Positions 16,591 to 24,889 of a stretch of 60,131 nt of DNA are shown in pieces (position 1 is the first letter of the stretch; every line of letters starts with the position of its first letter). The stretch comes from Bacteroidales bacterium (GTDB lineage: Bacteria > Bacteroidota > Bacteroidia > Bacteroidales > UBA932): positions 1 through 60,131 of the forward strand of contig JAFTMS010000017.1 in the NCBI GenBank assembly GCA_017452265.1, in the 5' to 3' direction. The notes below the pieces were generated by a model. It was given only the letters and a program-made list of their open reading frames with translations. It was not told the DNA's origin and ran no database searches. A program made the translations under genes and the position numbers.

Positions 16591-17516
16591 TAAAAATTCT
16601 TTTCCTTGCAGCGCTCAAGGGCGGAAGACCAGATATCGCGTATGCGGGAGCGAAGATGGGTGGGGCTGACGACTTCGAGAGACCGGCTACGGGCAAGAAG
16701 GGCCATGACAAAATCATTTGTTATCCTCAGGCAGAGCCTTATCGTCAGGCCTGTTTCAGGATCATCTGACAATATCTCCTGACTTTCATGCAATGGCAAG
16801 GTCTTCACAAATGCGCCGTCCAGCGCATCATAATGCAGTATTATTTCCTCTACTGGGTCATCCGGATCATTCCAGATTCCATAACTCTCACGAAACAATG
16901 CCGGGACATCAATGGTTTCATCACGGGTGAATCTATTCGGCATAAGTCCGACACAGGATATTCTGTCAACGCCAAAGCATTTAAGCCTCCCGTCCTTTAC
17001 ATCGTATCCGACAAGATACCACCTATGTTGCGATTCCTTGAGATAATGAGGCTTGATTTCCTTGCGTGAAACCTTGTTACCGTATCGTACATAGGTATAA
17101 TCAAATGACAGGTGGCAACATTCGCGTATGGCTTCAAACAATAATGAGAAGTCGACTCCAAACTGCGGACGGCGATGCTCCGGCAGGACATATTTTTTCA
17201 TCACGCTATCCTTGTCAATAGAGGAAAGTATCTCAAAATTCAACAGAAGTTCCTCGTAACCCTCATTGTCGCGGCCATATTCCGCTATGTAGTATCCATA
17301 ATCCTTCTTATAGCGGATTTTGATGCCAAACAGATCTTCAATTGTATGGAAATCCCGTTGCAATGTCCGCAGGGATATCCCGGCATCGTCGGAATAACGG
17401 CTACGCATCTGATATTCCACATATTCGGTCAGTTTTTCCGGCATCATATACCTTCCAGGGTGTGCCAACTTATTCACTATCATCACAAGTCTGTGAAGCT
17501 GATTGCCTTTAGCCAT
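16590..17516 (-). CDS. WYL-domain transcriptional regulator
   Basis: 308 residues from the ATG at 17516 (MAKGNQLHRL); the upstream extension is unlike the family and overlaps the transposase leader. The N-terminal winged-helix domain (about residues 1-80) contains ISLRTLQRDFHTIEDLFGI, typical of DeoR-like WYL regulators. The WYL domain (about 120-190) has HRWYLVGYDVKDGRLKCFGV. A C-terminal WCX-like extension ends the protein. WYL regulators sense nucleic acids or small ligands and often control defence or stress genes. Its targets may be the small gene set directly downstream. Confidence 0.85.
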   Translation of the reverse strand: MAKGNQLHRLVMIVNKLAHPGRYMMPEKLTEYVEYQMRSRYSDDAGISLRTLQRDFHTIEDLFGIKIRYKKDYGYYIAEYGRDNEGYEELLLNFEILSSIDKDSVMKKYVLPEHRRPQFGVDFSLLFEAIRECCHLSFDYTYVRYGNKVSRKEIKPHYLKESQHRWYLVGYDVKDGRLKCFGVDRISCVGLMPNRFTRDETIDVPALFRESYGIWNDPDDPVEEIILHYDALDGAFVKTLPLHESQEILSDDPETGLTIRLCLRITNDFVMALLARSRSLEVVSPTHLRSRIRDIWSSALERCKEKNF

Positions 17517-17611
17517 ATCTGTACTGATTGATTCACGTGCAAATATAAGCACCGGAGACGACAAAACATGTCGTGCACCAAGGAAAAGAATAGAAACTGA
17601 TTTTGGTGGCC

Positions 17612-18481
17612 TCATACTACTTTTGCCACAGCCTCTGGTTCCAGGCGTGTAATTCTGGCAATCTGCTTGATTCCGGCATTGTAATTCCGTTTGAGCAAAA
17701 CACACAACCTGATGCGCTGCTCCATGGATAATTGTTCAATACTGTCTTTCCCGAATTCTTTTCTTATGAGTACAGGCATCTGGGTCAGAATGTCCTGATC
17801 CGTCATCCCGATCTGTTCCGCTATTCCCAACTGTAACTCCACATCATTTTCCACTCTCTTGGCAAGAAGCATCAGCAATCTGGAAGGATGTCTGAAAAGA
17901 TCTTCCATTGTACTGGAATCCACATAACACGATGGCAACACCATTCCGTCAGCATCTACAATATAATTGTCCGGCACCTGAACACGAGACCTCATGATGC
18001 GAAAACGCTTTCTGTCACTCAGGTCGTTAAGCCTTTCTCCCGTTTCCTGAAATTCACCCCTGAAATACAGGTCTGCGGATGACCATCTGTAATGATTCGG
18101 CAACACCTTGATTCCAGCGGCAATAGGATTACGCAGCACATATGTAACCACATTCTCCAGATATTCACGACTGGAAATCAGATTGACCTGCACATCCACA
18201 GTCCGCATTCCTTGCACCTCGCCAGCCGCACGTCTCATCCTCATGGCGCATCTTCTCTTATACTCTTCTGAGAATAACCGACATACTTCCGAAGTTCCAT
18301 ATAGTACAAAATGGAAGTGATTACTCATAAGACAAAAACACAAAATGCGGACATCAAAACCCAACACGCAGATTGCAATGTCATTCATTCCAAGAATGAA
18401 ATCCTTTCTTGTTTTGAAAATGTCATTCTTTTCCAGTCCATGGCTGCTGACATGATAATACCCTTTCATCTTTTTTATCAC
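17612..18481 (-). CDS. REP-associated tyrosine transposase (RAYT), copy 1
   Basis: 289 residues. The Y1/IS200-like HUH fold is shown by MSNHFHFVLYG (metal-binding HFH at residues 55-57) and a catalytic-type Tyr114 in YVLRNPIAAG, the hallmark of RAYT enzymes. A C-terminal part (about 215-289) resembles a helix-turn-helix (AGIKQIARITRLEPEAV). Known RAYTs nick at short palindromic REP sequences and are single-copy, not flanked by insertion-sequence ends. It lies inside the island bounded by family-A repeats, with A4 134 bp upstream of its start. An alternative start is Met5. Confidence 0.88.
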   Translation of the reverse strand: MIKKMKGYYHVSSHGLEKNDIFKTRKDFILGMNDIAICVLGFDVRILCFCLMSNHFHFVLYGTSEVCRLFSEEYKRRCAMRMRRAAGEVQGMRTVDVQVNLISSREYLENVVTYVLRNPIAAGIKVLPNHYRWSSADLYFRGEFQETGERLNDLSDRKRFRIMRSRVQVPDNYIVDADGMVLPSCYVDSSTMEDLFRHPSRLLMLLAKRVENDVELQLGIAEQIGMTDQDILTQMPVLIRKEFGKDSIEQLSMEQRIRLCVLLKRNYNAGIKQIARITRLEPEAVAKVV

Positions 18482-18554
18482 GAAGTTATGACAACTCGTT
18501 CAAAACATCATCAGATAATAAAAAAGATTCATGAGATTTTTCTTTTTCTTGTAA

Positions 18555-18593
18555 ACTAAAATTTATTTTAACTATGCTAAAATAAATTTTAGT
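18555..18593. repeat. Perfect 16-bp AT-rich palindrome upstream of RAYT 1
   Basis: The arms ACTAAAATTTATTTTA (18555-18570) and TAAAATAAATTTTAGT (18578-18593) are perfect complements with a 7-nt spacer. It lies 74 bp upstream of the transposase start and downstream of the sensor kinase on the same strand. It could be an operator or a terminator; no clean T tract follows. Confidence 0.85.
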
Positions 18594-18614
18594 CGTTGTT
18601 TTGGCGGGCATCTG

Positions 18615-18699
18615 GTGCAGTTTTACAGGAAAAATGCTCGCAGTCCCCTTCAAAAAGAGGGTACCGCGAGCATTTTCACTATGTTCTTGCTCCAGGTCT
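18615..18699 (+). repeat. Family-A repeat, copy A4 (right boundary of island)
   Basis: An 85-bp unit in the same orientation as A3, with the hairpin at about 18630-18676. The right end overlaps the last two bases of the sensor kinase stop codon (18698). Confidence 0.9.
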
Positions 18700-21600
18700 A
18701 TTGGCGTTTTGGCAGGGTGACGACGAATGAGGCACCACCGAGGGCAAATGATTGCTGGTAGCGGATTTCGCCTTCGCACTTCTCGATTATGTTGCGGCAG
18801 ATTGCAAGGCCGAGGCCTGTGCCGGAGCTCTTGGTCGTGAAGTTCGGGGTGAACAGCCGGCTCCGGTTCTCTTCGCTCACGCCCGGGCCGTTGTCGTCGA
18901 ACACGATGTCGTAATATCCCTCCTTCATGCTGTTGCGCAGGCATATGAGCACACGTCCGACAGCAGGCTCGTCCCCACGCTCTTCAGCCTCCCTCTGCTG
19001 TATCTCCACAGCCTGTATCGCATTTGTGAGCATATTCACGAACACTCGTATGAGCTGAGGCTTCGGAGCCATGGCGTATGCGTTCTCCATACCTATATAT
19101 GTAATGCGCACGTTCTCCTTGTTGTCGAAGATCATGAGCTGGTCCTTCAGCGTCCTGTCAAGGTCGAGCAGCACAGGTTCCTCGCTGTAGAGCTTTGCGA
19201 ATGTAGAGAATTCGTTGGCCGTTTCCGTAAGGATGTCGATATGCTCCAGGACCACGGCCGAAACCTTGTCGAACTTCTCCTCCCATGCAGGATTGCCGTT
19301 CTGCTTCAGACGTATGAGTCTCTGTATCTCAAGCTTTATCGGCGTAAGCGGATTCTTGATTTCATGGGCCACCTGACGTGCCATCTGACTCCAGGCCTTG
19401 TCACGTTCCGCCTGTGCCAGCTGCCTTGTGGAATCCGACAGGTCCTTCACCATACGGTTATATGCGTCCACGAGAGACGAAATCTCGTCCTCACGCTTGT
19501 AGCGGATGTATTCCAGCTTATGTATGTCGGCTCCGGCCATCTTCTTTCCCATCTCCACGAGCGGCGAGAAAAGGGCGTTCACCTCGCGTGTGCTGAAGAG
19601 CAGCGAGATTATCAGCAGCAGAAGGAAGATATTGACCATCAGCGAAGCATGGAAGAAGGCCTCGCGGCGGAAATCGTAGTTCCTGTCCGTATACGGGACG
19701 CTGATTATGGCCACGATCTGACCGTTGTCGTTGAACACCGGCGCATAGAGTGCCCAATATTCGTAGTCCGCAATCTTTTCCCTGTGTATGAAGAACTTCT
19801 GGTTCAGATGGCGGATGTTGTAATAAGCCTCCTCGTCCATGCGGCTTCCGATGACCATCTTCTCGAACACCTCGGGAGTCGTGGAACGGAAGAGCTTTCC
19901 CGACGGGGTGTACAGGGTGATGTCGGACTTGGTCATGTTGCTGATGTTCTCCAGCTCGGAATCAAAATCCGCCGTAGCAAGAGCCTGATAATCAGAAGCT
20001 CCGCGTACTCTCGCCTCTATAAGGGCCTGGAGCGTGTTGATCTTCGACGACATCAGGTTGTACATGTTCGCCTCGTTCCTCTTGTACACGAACGTGATGC
20101 TCACGATGGTCATGCTGACGAGGATGAGGATGGACGACGTGAAGAGTATCGTATTGATTCTTATCCTGAAATAGTTGTTCTTGAACACTTCACGCCTCTT
20201 CCGATGGGTGGTCGTACATAGGATCGTGATGCCGAGAATCACAAGGAACAGATATGAAAACGACGTAAAGAACACCATAACGCTACGCTGCGACCGGGAT
20301 ATCACTATCAGCTCGCCCTCACCGGTCCTATGCATGAAGTGGGTGTATTCCTTCTGCCTCATCACGCCCGAATGCTCTCCATCCGGGAAACCCTTGTCGA
20401 AATTGTATGCTACCGTCGGATACGAATAGTTTCCTTTGGAGGATACGAGCCTGTCGTCCGAATACTTCGCATACGAGTAGAACTGCGGTATGTTTATGTC
20501 TCCGGGCTTCGAGAACCGCCCGAGAATGCTGTAATATCCCCTGTCCTCCCTGTTCGAATTCGGTTCTATCCTCAGGAGGAGCCTTGTGAGGCCATTCTGC
20601 TGCGAATAGAAGAGGAAGACTCCCTCATAGCGGCCGCGGCCGTTGGCATCCACAAGGAAGAGGAAGCGCGAACCCGACGCTATCGGGGTTCCGTTGCGGA
20701 TGATGTCATTGAAATACGCGATGCCGTCCTTGTCGTAGTCACGGAATACATATGCGGACATGTTGTATTTCTGTCTGGAGCGGCTCAGATACGTTTCCGT
20801 AATCCTGTTCACTATCATTCCGGCTGCATTGTCTATGCTCGTCAAAGCCGACACCAGCTGGTCGGTAGCGATGGCCTCCTCGACGCTCCTGAGCTGGATT
20901 TCCAGGCCGAGATTCCTTTCCACAGCGAGCCTGTTGGCCCACACCGTCACCCTGTCCTGCTCCTTCCTGAAGCCCTGCACACCCGACACGAGCGAGAAAT
21001 AGGCCGCCGTGACTATGGAGAACACCGTGATCGACTTTATCGAGAAGGCGTCGAAGCGCCAGCCGAAGAGCTCCCTGACGACAGGCCTGAGAGTCTGCAC
21101 CTGGAGCAGGATGCTCATGGAAAGGCCGATGAATGAAAGATATGCGATGGCGGCATATTTCGTATTGTCGTTCCAGCGGTAAAGTTCCATCGGGATGTTC
21201 GAGTTCTGGATGAGGCTGCGCAGAGCGAAGTCCAGATACACGGCGACCGCCATACCCGTGACAAGGGTAACGGCACCGTATGTCATCAGTTTCCTCCTCC
21301 TGTGCTGCCTGTCCTTTCTCGCCAAAGCGAGGAAACGGCCTCTGACGAAGAACGAGCACAAGCACACGAGGGTGATGTACAGGTTCAGCAGCAGGAGCGA
21401 GCCGAGTGAGAACAGGAACACTCCGTCGGCATAGACCGAAGGCGAGAAAATGGACGACACACCTGACATCTGAGCGCCCCAGATGAACGACATGGCAAGC
21501 AGCAGAGTGAACGTGACCACGACTGTGGCATATACCTTCATCGTGCGGTGTCCCGCGAGAAAGAGCACGGTCGCAAGAGCGAAAAGCAGCATTGCAAACC

Positions 21601-22273
21601 ATCTGAGCATCGAATTGTTGAAGAAAGGGGTCACGGATGCGCTGTCGTAGATGATCTTGAAAAGCGGGACGTCATCTATGACGACAGTAGCGCCGCCGCT
21701 ATGGTTTAGCGGAAGCAGGGTGTAGCGTCCCGGAAGCCCGAGCCTCGGATTCACTCCGTTTTCGGTCGTGCGGAGGTCTTCGATAAGGGTGTTCTTTATC
21801 TCTATTCCGGCGATTATCCTGTCATTGTTCCTCCCCTGCACCGACTTGACAAGATACCATTTCGGGCCGAGATTCATGTACGACAGCTCGCTTGTGACAT
21901 CCGCCAGAGGGGAGACAATGCGGTTTCTCAAATCCGTAAGCCTCTGGAATACAAGGCGCGAGCTTATATCATCGTTGATGACAGAAAACTGGTTCGCCCA
22001 CGACTGGAGGGAGTCGTTCACATAACGGTATATTACCATGTCTTCCGGCAGGCCTTCGAGATGAATCTGCTGATCCAGATCTGTCGTCTGAGCCTTCAGG
22101 ACATAGCGTTCCAGAATGCGCAGCCGCTGCTCTATGCGCTCGGCCATCCTCTGCGCCACCTTTTCCGTATCCTCGCCCGCGCTCTTGCCGGCCATCGAAA
22201 GGATGAACAGCACAAGGGCAAGGACAAAGCTTGCAAGCGGAAGCTTCCTGTGGAAAAAATCGTGTCTATTCAT
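18698..22273 (-). CDS. Large membrane sensor histidine kinase (NtrY-like)
   Basis: 1191 residues. The N-terminal two thirds contain a first membrane helix (about 11-29), a periplasmic region, a run of membrane segments (about 225-450), a second periplasmic sensor-like region (about 450-690), more helices near 700-760, another sensor loop, and a last helix near 890. A HAMP-like segment precedes HisKA, with the phosphorylatable His970 in QVAHEIKNPLTP. The ATPase domain has its N box at Asn1084 (NAIQAV), DNGPG (about 1127) and GTGLGL (about 1152). No response regulator is adjacent. It overlaps rlmH by 8 bp (ATGAATAG). Confidence 0.9.
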   Translation of the reverse strand: MNRHDFFHRKLPLASFVLALVLFILSMAGKSAGEDTEKVAQRMAERIEQRLRILERYVLKAQTTDLDQQIHLEGLPEDMVIYRYVNDSLQSWANQFSVINDDISSRLVFQRLTDLRNRIVSPLADVTSELSYMNLGPKWYLVKSVQGRNNDRIIAGIEIKNTLIEDLRTTENGVNPRLGLPGRYTLLPLNHSGGATVVIDDVPLFKIIYDSASVTPFFNNSMLRWFAMLLFALATVLFLAGHRTMKVYATVVVTFTLLLAMSFIWGAQMSGVSSIFSPSVYADGVFLFSLGSLLLLNLYITLVCLCSFFVRGRFLALARKDRQHRRRKLMTYGAVTLVTGMAVAVYLDFALRSLIQNSNIPMELYRWNDNTKYAAIAYLSFIGLSMSILLQVQTLRPVVRELFGWRFDAFSIKSITVFSIVTAAYFSLVSGVQGFRKEQDRVTVWANRLAVERNLGLEIQLRSVEEAIATDQLVSALTSIDNAAGMIVNRITETYLSRSRQKYNMSAYVFRDYDKDGIAYFNDIIRNGTPIASGSRFLFLVDANGRGRYEGVFLFYSQQNGLTRLLLRIEPNSNREDRGYYSILGRFSKPGDINIPQFYSYAKYSDDRLVSSKGNYSYPTVAYNFDKGFPDGEHSGVMRQKEYTHFMHRTGEGELIVISRSQRSVMVFFTSFSYLFLVILGITILCTTTHRKRREVFKNNYFRIRINTILFTSSILILVSMTIVSITFVYKRNEANMYNLMSSKINTLQALIEARVRGASDYQALATADFDSELENISNMTKSDITLYTPSGKLFRSTTPEVFEKMVIGSRMDEEAYYNIRHLNQKFFIHREKIADYEYWALYAPVFNDNGQIVAIISVPYTDRNYDFRREAFFHASLMVNIFLLLLIISLLFSTREVNALFSPLVEMGKKMAGADIHKLEYIRYKREDEISSLVDAYNRMVKDLSDSTRQLAQAERDKAWSQMARQVAHEIKNPLTPIKLEIQRLIRLKQNGNPAWEEKFDKVSAVVLEHIDILTETANEFSTFAKLYSEEPVLLDLDRTLKDQLMIFDNKENVRITYIGMENAYAMAPKPQLIRVFVNMLTNAIQAVEIQQREAEERGDEPAVGRVLICLRNSMKEGYYDIVFDDNGPGVSEENRSRLFTPNFTTKSSGTGLGLAICRNIIEKCEGEIRYQQSFALGGASFVVTLPKRQ

Positions 22274-22739
22274 GATGATACGGTTCCCCTTTCATTATTG
22301 TGAACGCCCTGTATATCTGCTCAGCGAATATGGCTCTGACCATCTGGTGGGAGAATGTCATCTTCGAAAGCGACATCTTCGAATCCGCCCTTGAATACAC
22401 GGCTTCCGAAAAGCCGTATGCGCCTCCGATGACGAAGACGATGTCCTTTCCTACATATGAAATCTTGTCCTGAAGCAGTCTGGCAAGCTCCACAGACGTA
22501 TACTGCTTTCCCCTTTCATCCAGAAGAATCACATCATCCGTCGGGCGTATATTCTTGAGTATCAATTCTCCTTCACGAGTCTTTATCTGATCCTTCGTCA
22601 GGGAGGAAACGTTCTTCAGCTCGGGAATCTCCAACATTGCAAACGGTATGTAATGCTTCAGACGGGACACGTATATGTCCAGTCCCTGTCTTACCCAATC
22701 CTTGTCCGTCCTGCCGACGGTCAGCAAAGTGATTTTCAT
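22266..22739 (-). CDS. rlmH: 23S rRNA pseudouridine-1915 N3-methyltransferase
   Basis: 157 residues from the ATG at 22739 (MKITLLTVG); the two-codon extension starts with TTG. SPOUT-fold methyltransferase acting on 23S rRNA of assembled ribosomes. Family features are LDERGKQYTSVELA (about residues 72-85), the knot region FVIGGAYGFSEAV (about 100-112) and the conserved C-terminus FSHQMVRAIFAEQIYRAFTI...YHHE. The sensor kinase gene begins inside its last codons. Confidence 0.96.
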   Translation of the reverse strand: MKITLLTVGRTDKDWVRQGLDIYVSRLKHYIPFAMLEIPELKNVSSLTKDQIKTREGELILKNIRPTDDVILLDERGKQYTSVELARLLQDKISYVGKDIVFVIGGAYGFSEAVYSRADSKMSLSKMTFSHQMVRAIFAEQIYRAFTIMKGEPYHHE

Positions 22740-22758
22740 ACGCAAACGTTTGAACTTA

Positions 22759-22766
22759 CAAATATA
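22759..22766 (-). promoter_or_regulatory. Promoter -7 box upstream of rlmH
   Basis: The minus strand reads TATATTTG, matching TAnnTTTG, 19 nt upstream of the rlmH ATG. Confidence 0.45.
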
Positions 22767-22803
22767 AATATTTTTACGTTACCTTGCGATTCGTGTGTGA
22801 TTC

Positions 22804-22834
22804 TTTGCAAGGCTCGAAATTTGCAGTATCTTTG
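22804..22834 (+). promoter_or_regulatory. Full Bacteroidota promoter for the DUF4783 gene
   Basis: TTTG (22804-22807), a 19-nt gap, then TATCTTTG (22827-22834). Both boxes match consensus. The ATG follows 25 nt after the -7 box. Confidence 0.8.
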
Positions 22835-22859
22835 CCGTGATTTTCAAGACTGATCCTTA

Positions 22860-23267
22860 ATGAGAAAAATAATTATCGGAACAATCGCACTTGCCGCCGC
22901 CCTGTTCTCCCATTGCGACCTTTCCGCACAAGAGAACGAATATGACGTATTCAATCCGATAGCCAAGTATCTCGGCCTCGGAGATGCAGACAAACTTTCC
23001 GCATGGTTTTCCGACAATCTTGAAGTCACCATATTCACAACATCGAACGACTCCAGCAGAAATCAGGCCCGACAGATAATGAAGACATTCTTCAGGTCAT
23101 ATACGCCGCGTTCGTTCGAAATCACCCATAAGGCAGGACGTCCGAACATGAAGTATGCATTGGGAACGCTGAATGCAGGCGGAGAGATGTTCATTGTCAC
23201 GATCTTCGTGAACTACAAGGATTCGGACTACCGCATACAGCAGCTCAAGATAGAAAGGATTGATTAA
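22860..23267 (+). CDS. DUF4783 family secreted protein
   Basis: 135 residues. Signal peptide MRKIIIGTIALAAALFSHCDLSA with likely cleavage before QENEY. The mature part (FNPIAKYLGLGDADKLSAWFSDNLEVTI...RSFEITHKAG...YKDSDYRIQQLKIE) matches the SnoaL/NTF2-like pattern of DUF4783, a small Bacteroidota-specific family. Function unknown. Monocistronic with its own strong promoter. Confidence 0.85.
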   Translation: MRKIIIGTIALAAALFSHCDLSAQENEYDVFNPIAKYLGLGDADKLSAWFSDNLEVTIFTTSNDSSRNQARQIMKTFFRSYTPRSFEITHKAGRPNMKYALGTLNAGGEMFIVTIFVNYKDSDYRIQQLKIERID

Positions 23268-23276
23268 GGCTGCATT

Positions 23277-24191
23277 TCAGATTTCAAGCCAGCGGATGGA
23301 CTTGTCGCGTTTCCAGTAGGACAGCTGGCGCTTTGCGTAATGACGGGTGTTGCGCTGGATCAGTTCCACGGCACGTTCAAGCGATGTCACCGGGCCGTCT
23401 CCCGGACTCGTCGGGCCCCAGCCTTCAGCCGACACGAGGCCAGCCTCGAAATCCAGCCAGTCGAAAATCTCCTGGTAGCCGACAGTCTGCAGTGCGGCAA
23501 GCCCTCTGTACTGTCCGAGCGAGCGCACTTCGTCCACGAGACCATCGTCAATCATCTGCAGGACGCGGCGGTCGATTCTTTCATAAAGCACCTCACGAGG
23601 CCTTGCAAGCCCTATCTTCTCTATTTCAAAATCGCGTTTCTTGGTCTGCGACGTCTTGAATGACGAGAAAGGCCTGCCTGTCATGATGCACACTTCGAGG
23701 GCACGCACGACACGCTGTCCGTTGGCGATATCGATGGCGGCATAGCTTTCAGGATCCAGCCTGCGCAGCTCCATGCGGAGGGACTCCACGCCTTCCTCCT
23801 TCAGCCGGACCGTCAGCTCTTCTCGCAGCTTAAGATCCGCTGCCGGGAAATCGTCCAGACCGTTCACCAGGGCATCGACATAGAAGCCCGAACCGCCTGC
23901 CATGACCAATGTCTCATGGCCTTCGTCGAACAGCCGGTTTATCAGTTCAAGGGCCTCCAGCTCGTATTTTCCGGCCGTATAAAGCTCCGTCACCGTATGG
24001 GAGTGGATAAAATAATGCTGCACGGCCTGAAGCTGTGCAGCGGAAGGGACAGCCGTCCCTATGGTCATTTCCTTATATATCTGACGCGAGTCGCATGAAA
24101 TCACCGGAGAGCCATATCTGAGTGCGGTCTCGATGCTGTAGTCGGTCTTGCCTACAGCAGTGGGGCCCAATATGATCAGAAGCCGGTGCAT
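23277..24191 (-). CDS. miaA: tRNA dimethylallyltransferase
   Basis: 304 residues. Adds a dimethylallyl group to A37 of tRNAs reading UNN codons. The P-loop GPTAVGKTDYS (about 9-19), CDSRQIYK (about 33-40), substrate motif MAGGSGFYVDAL (about 97-108) and the C-terminal RNTRHYAKRQLSYWKRD are present. A Gly/Pro/Ser-rich insert of about 20 residues (around 250-270, GLVSAEGWGPTSPGDGPV) lies between the conserved FDWLDFE and the final helix. It is 5 nt downstream of the pRiA4b ORF-3-like gene. Confidence 0.96.
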   Translation of the reverse strand: MHRLLIILGPTAVGKTDYSIETALRYGSPVISCDSRQIYKEMTIGTAVPSAAQLQAVQHYFIHSHTVTELYTAGKYELEALELINRLFDEGHETLVMAGGSGFYVDALVNGLDDFPAADLKLREELTVRLKEEGVESLRMELRRLDPESYAAIDIANGQRVVRALEVCIMTGRPFSSFKTSQTKKRDFEIEKIGLARPREVLYERIDRRVLQMIDDGLVDEVRSLGQYRGLAALQTVGYQEIFDWLDFEAGLVSAEGWGPTSPGDGPVTSLERAVELIQRNTRHYAKRQLSYWKRDKSIRWLEI

Positions 24192-24196
24192 GGATT

Positions 24197-24736
24197 CTAA
24201 TCCTCGTCTTCGCCGTAGATTTCCTCCGTCTCGTCGTCTGCCTCTTCCGCCTCGTCTTCATCGAAGTCGTCATCGTCGAAATCCTCGTCGTCCGGATCCT
24301 TCTTCTTGTCGTCCGGAAGATCCTCGAAGGCCACGTATCCGTTCTCAAACTCGATCGGGTTCGGCCCCTTCTGCTCCACGAGAAGCGGATAGAGCACGCC
24401 CGGACGCGGTTCGCCCTCACCGTCGAACGTCACGATGACGCTCTTCACGTTTGTGGTGTCGTAGAAGTATATGAACTTGTCCTGGCCCTTCTTATGGCAC
24501 TGTCCCGCTGTCACGGCGTCTATCGTGCCGAAGCCGAAATCCGTGAACACGCTGTAACGTGCGGCCACTTCGCCGTCCTTGCCGAAGGCCTTGAAGAGGA
24601 CGACCTGGTCCTGCGGAAAGTCCATGTCCGCCTTCATCTGTTTGTGGAAACTATAAAGAGAGGTGTTGTCCTTCACCTCGTACACTCTTGCAAATCCCTT
24701 TATGCCGGGAAGTGAAACTCTATATCTCAGTATCAT
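24197..24736 (-). CDS. pRiA4b ORF-3-like / TnpR-passenger family protein
   Basis: 179 residues. The body (about 1-135; LYSFHKQMKADMDFPQDQVVLFKAF, DKFIYFYDTTNVKSVIV, LVEQKGPNPIEFENG) fits the plasmid pRiA4b ORF-3-like domain found beside IS1096 and in many Bacteroidota chromosomes. The last ~45 residues are almost entirely Asp/Glu (DDEDFDDDDFDEDEAEEADDE). Function unknown. No transposase is nearby; its neighbour is miaA in the same operon. Confidence 0.75.
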   Translation of the reverse strand: MILRYRVSLPGIKGFARVYEVKDNTSLYSFHKQMKADMDFPQDQVVLFKAFGKDGEVAARYSVFTDFGFGTIDAVTAGQCHKKGQDKFIYFYDTTNVKSVIVTFDGEGEPRPGVLYPLLVEQKGPNPIEFENGYVAFEDLPDDKKKDPDDEDFDDDDFDEDEAEEADDETEEIYGEDED

Positions 24737-24792
24737 AGACAGTTAGAATTGAAACCCTTAAAAATGGCCCTCAGAATGCCTGAAAGCGACGT

Positions 24793-24800
24793 CAAAGGTA
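24793..24800 (-). promoter_or_regulatory. Promoter -7 box of the 24736-23277 operon
   Basis: The minus strand reads TACCTTTG, 57 nt upstream of the start codon. No clear -33 box. Confidence 0.5.
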
Positions 24801-24872
24801 GCAATTTTTCACCAAGGTGCTTATGAAGCGATTAAATTTTTCTGAAAATTTTATATTATTCCGAAAAAACGC

Positions 24873-24880
24873 TAAATTTG
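24873..24880 (+). promoter_or_regulatory. Promoter -7 box of yigZ-pyrB-pyrI
   Basis: TAAATTTG, matching TAnnTTTG, 9 nt before the ATG at 24890. The TTG at 24878 overlaps this box and is therefore not the start. The leader would be very short. Confidence 0.55.
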
Positions 24881-24889
24881 GATTTCGGT

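Larger units (their letters stand above)
15131..18612. mobile_element. Accessory island between direct repeats A3 and A4
   Basis: About 3.5 kb lying between two nearly identical direct repeats, inserted between the core gene cysS and the sensor kinase. It holds a GIY-YIG protein, two small unknown proteins, a possible 55-residue gene, a WYL-domain regulator and a REP-associated transposase, all on the minus strand. It appears more AT-rich than its neighbours. The boundaries could recombine to delete or circularise the segment. Whether it moves as a unit is inference. Confidence 0.5.

Noticed and set aside
18752-20221. A 489-codon plus-strand frame opposite the sensor kinase
   Set aside because: Antisense shadow, His/Val/Arg-biased and without domains; the kinase motifs on the minus strand are decisive.
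24878-24880. TTG as start of the YigZ-family gene
   Set aside because: It overlaps the -7 promoter box; the ATG at 24890 fits the family N-terminus.
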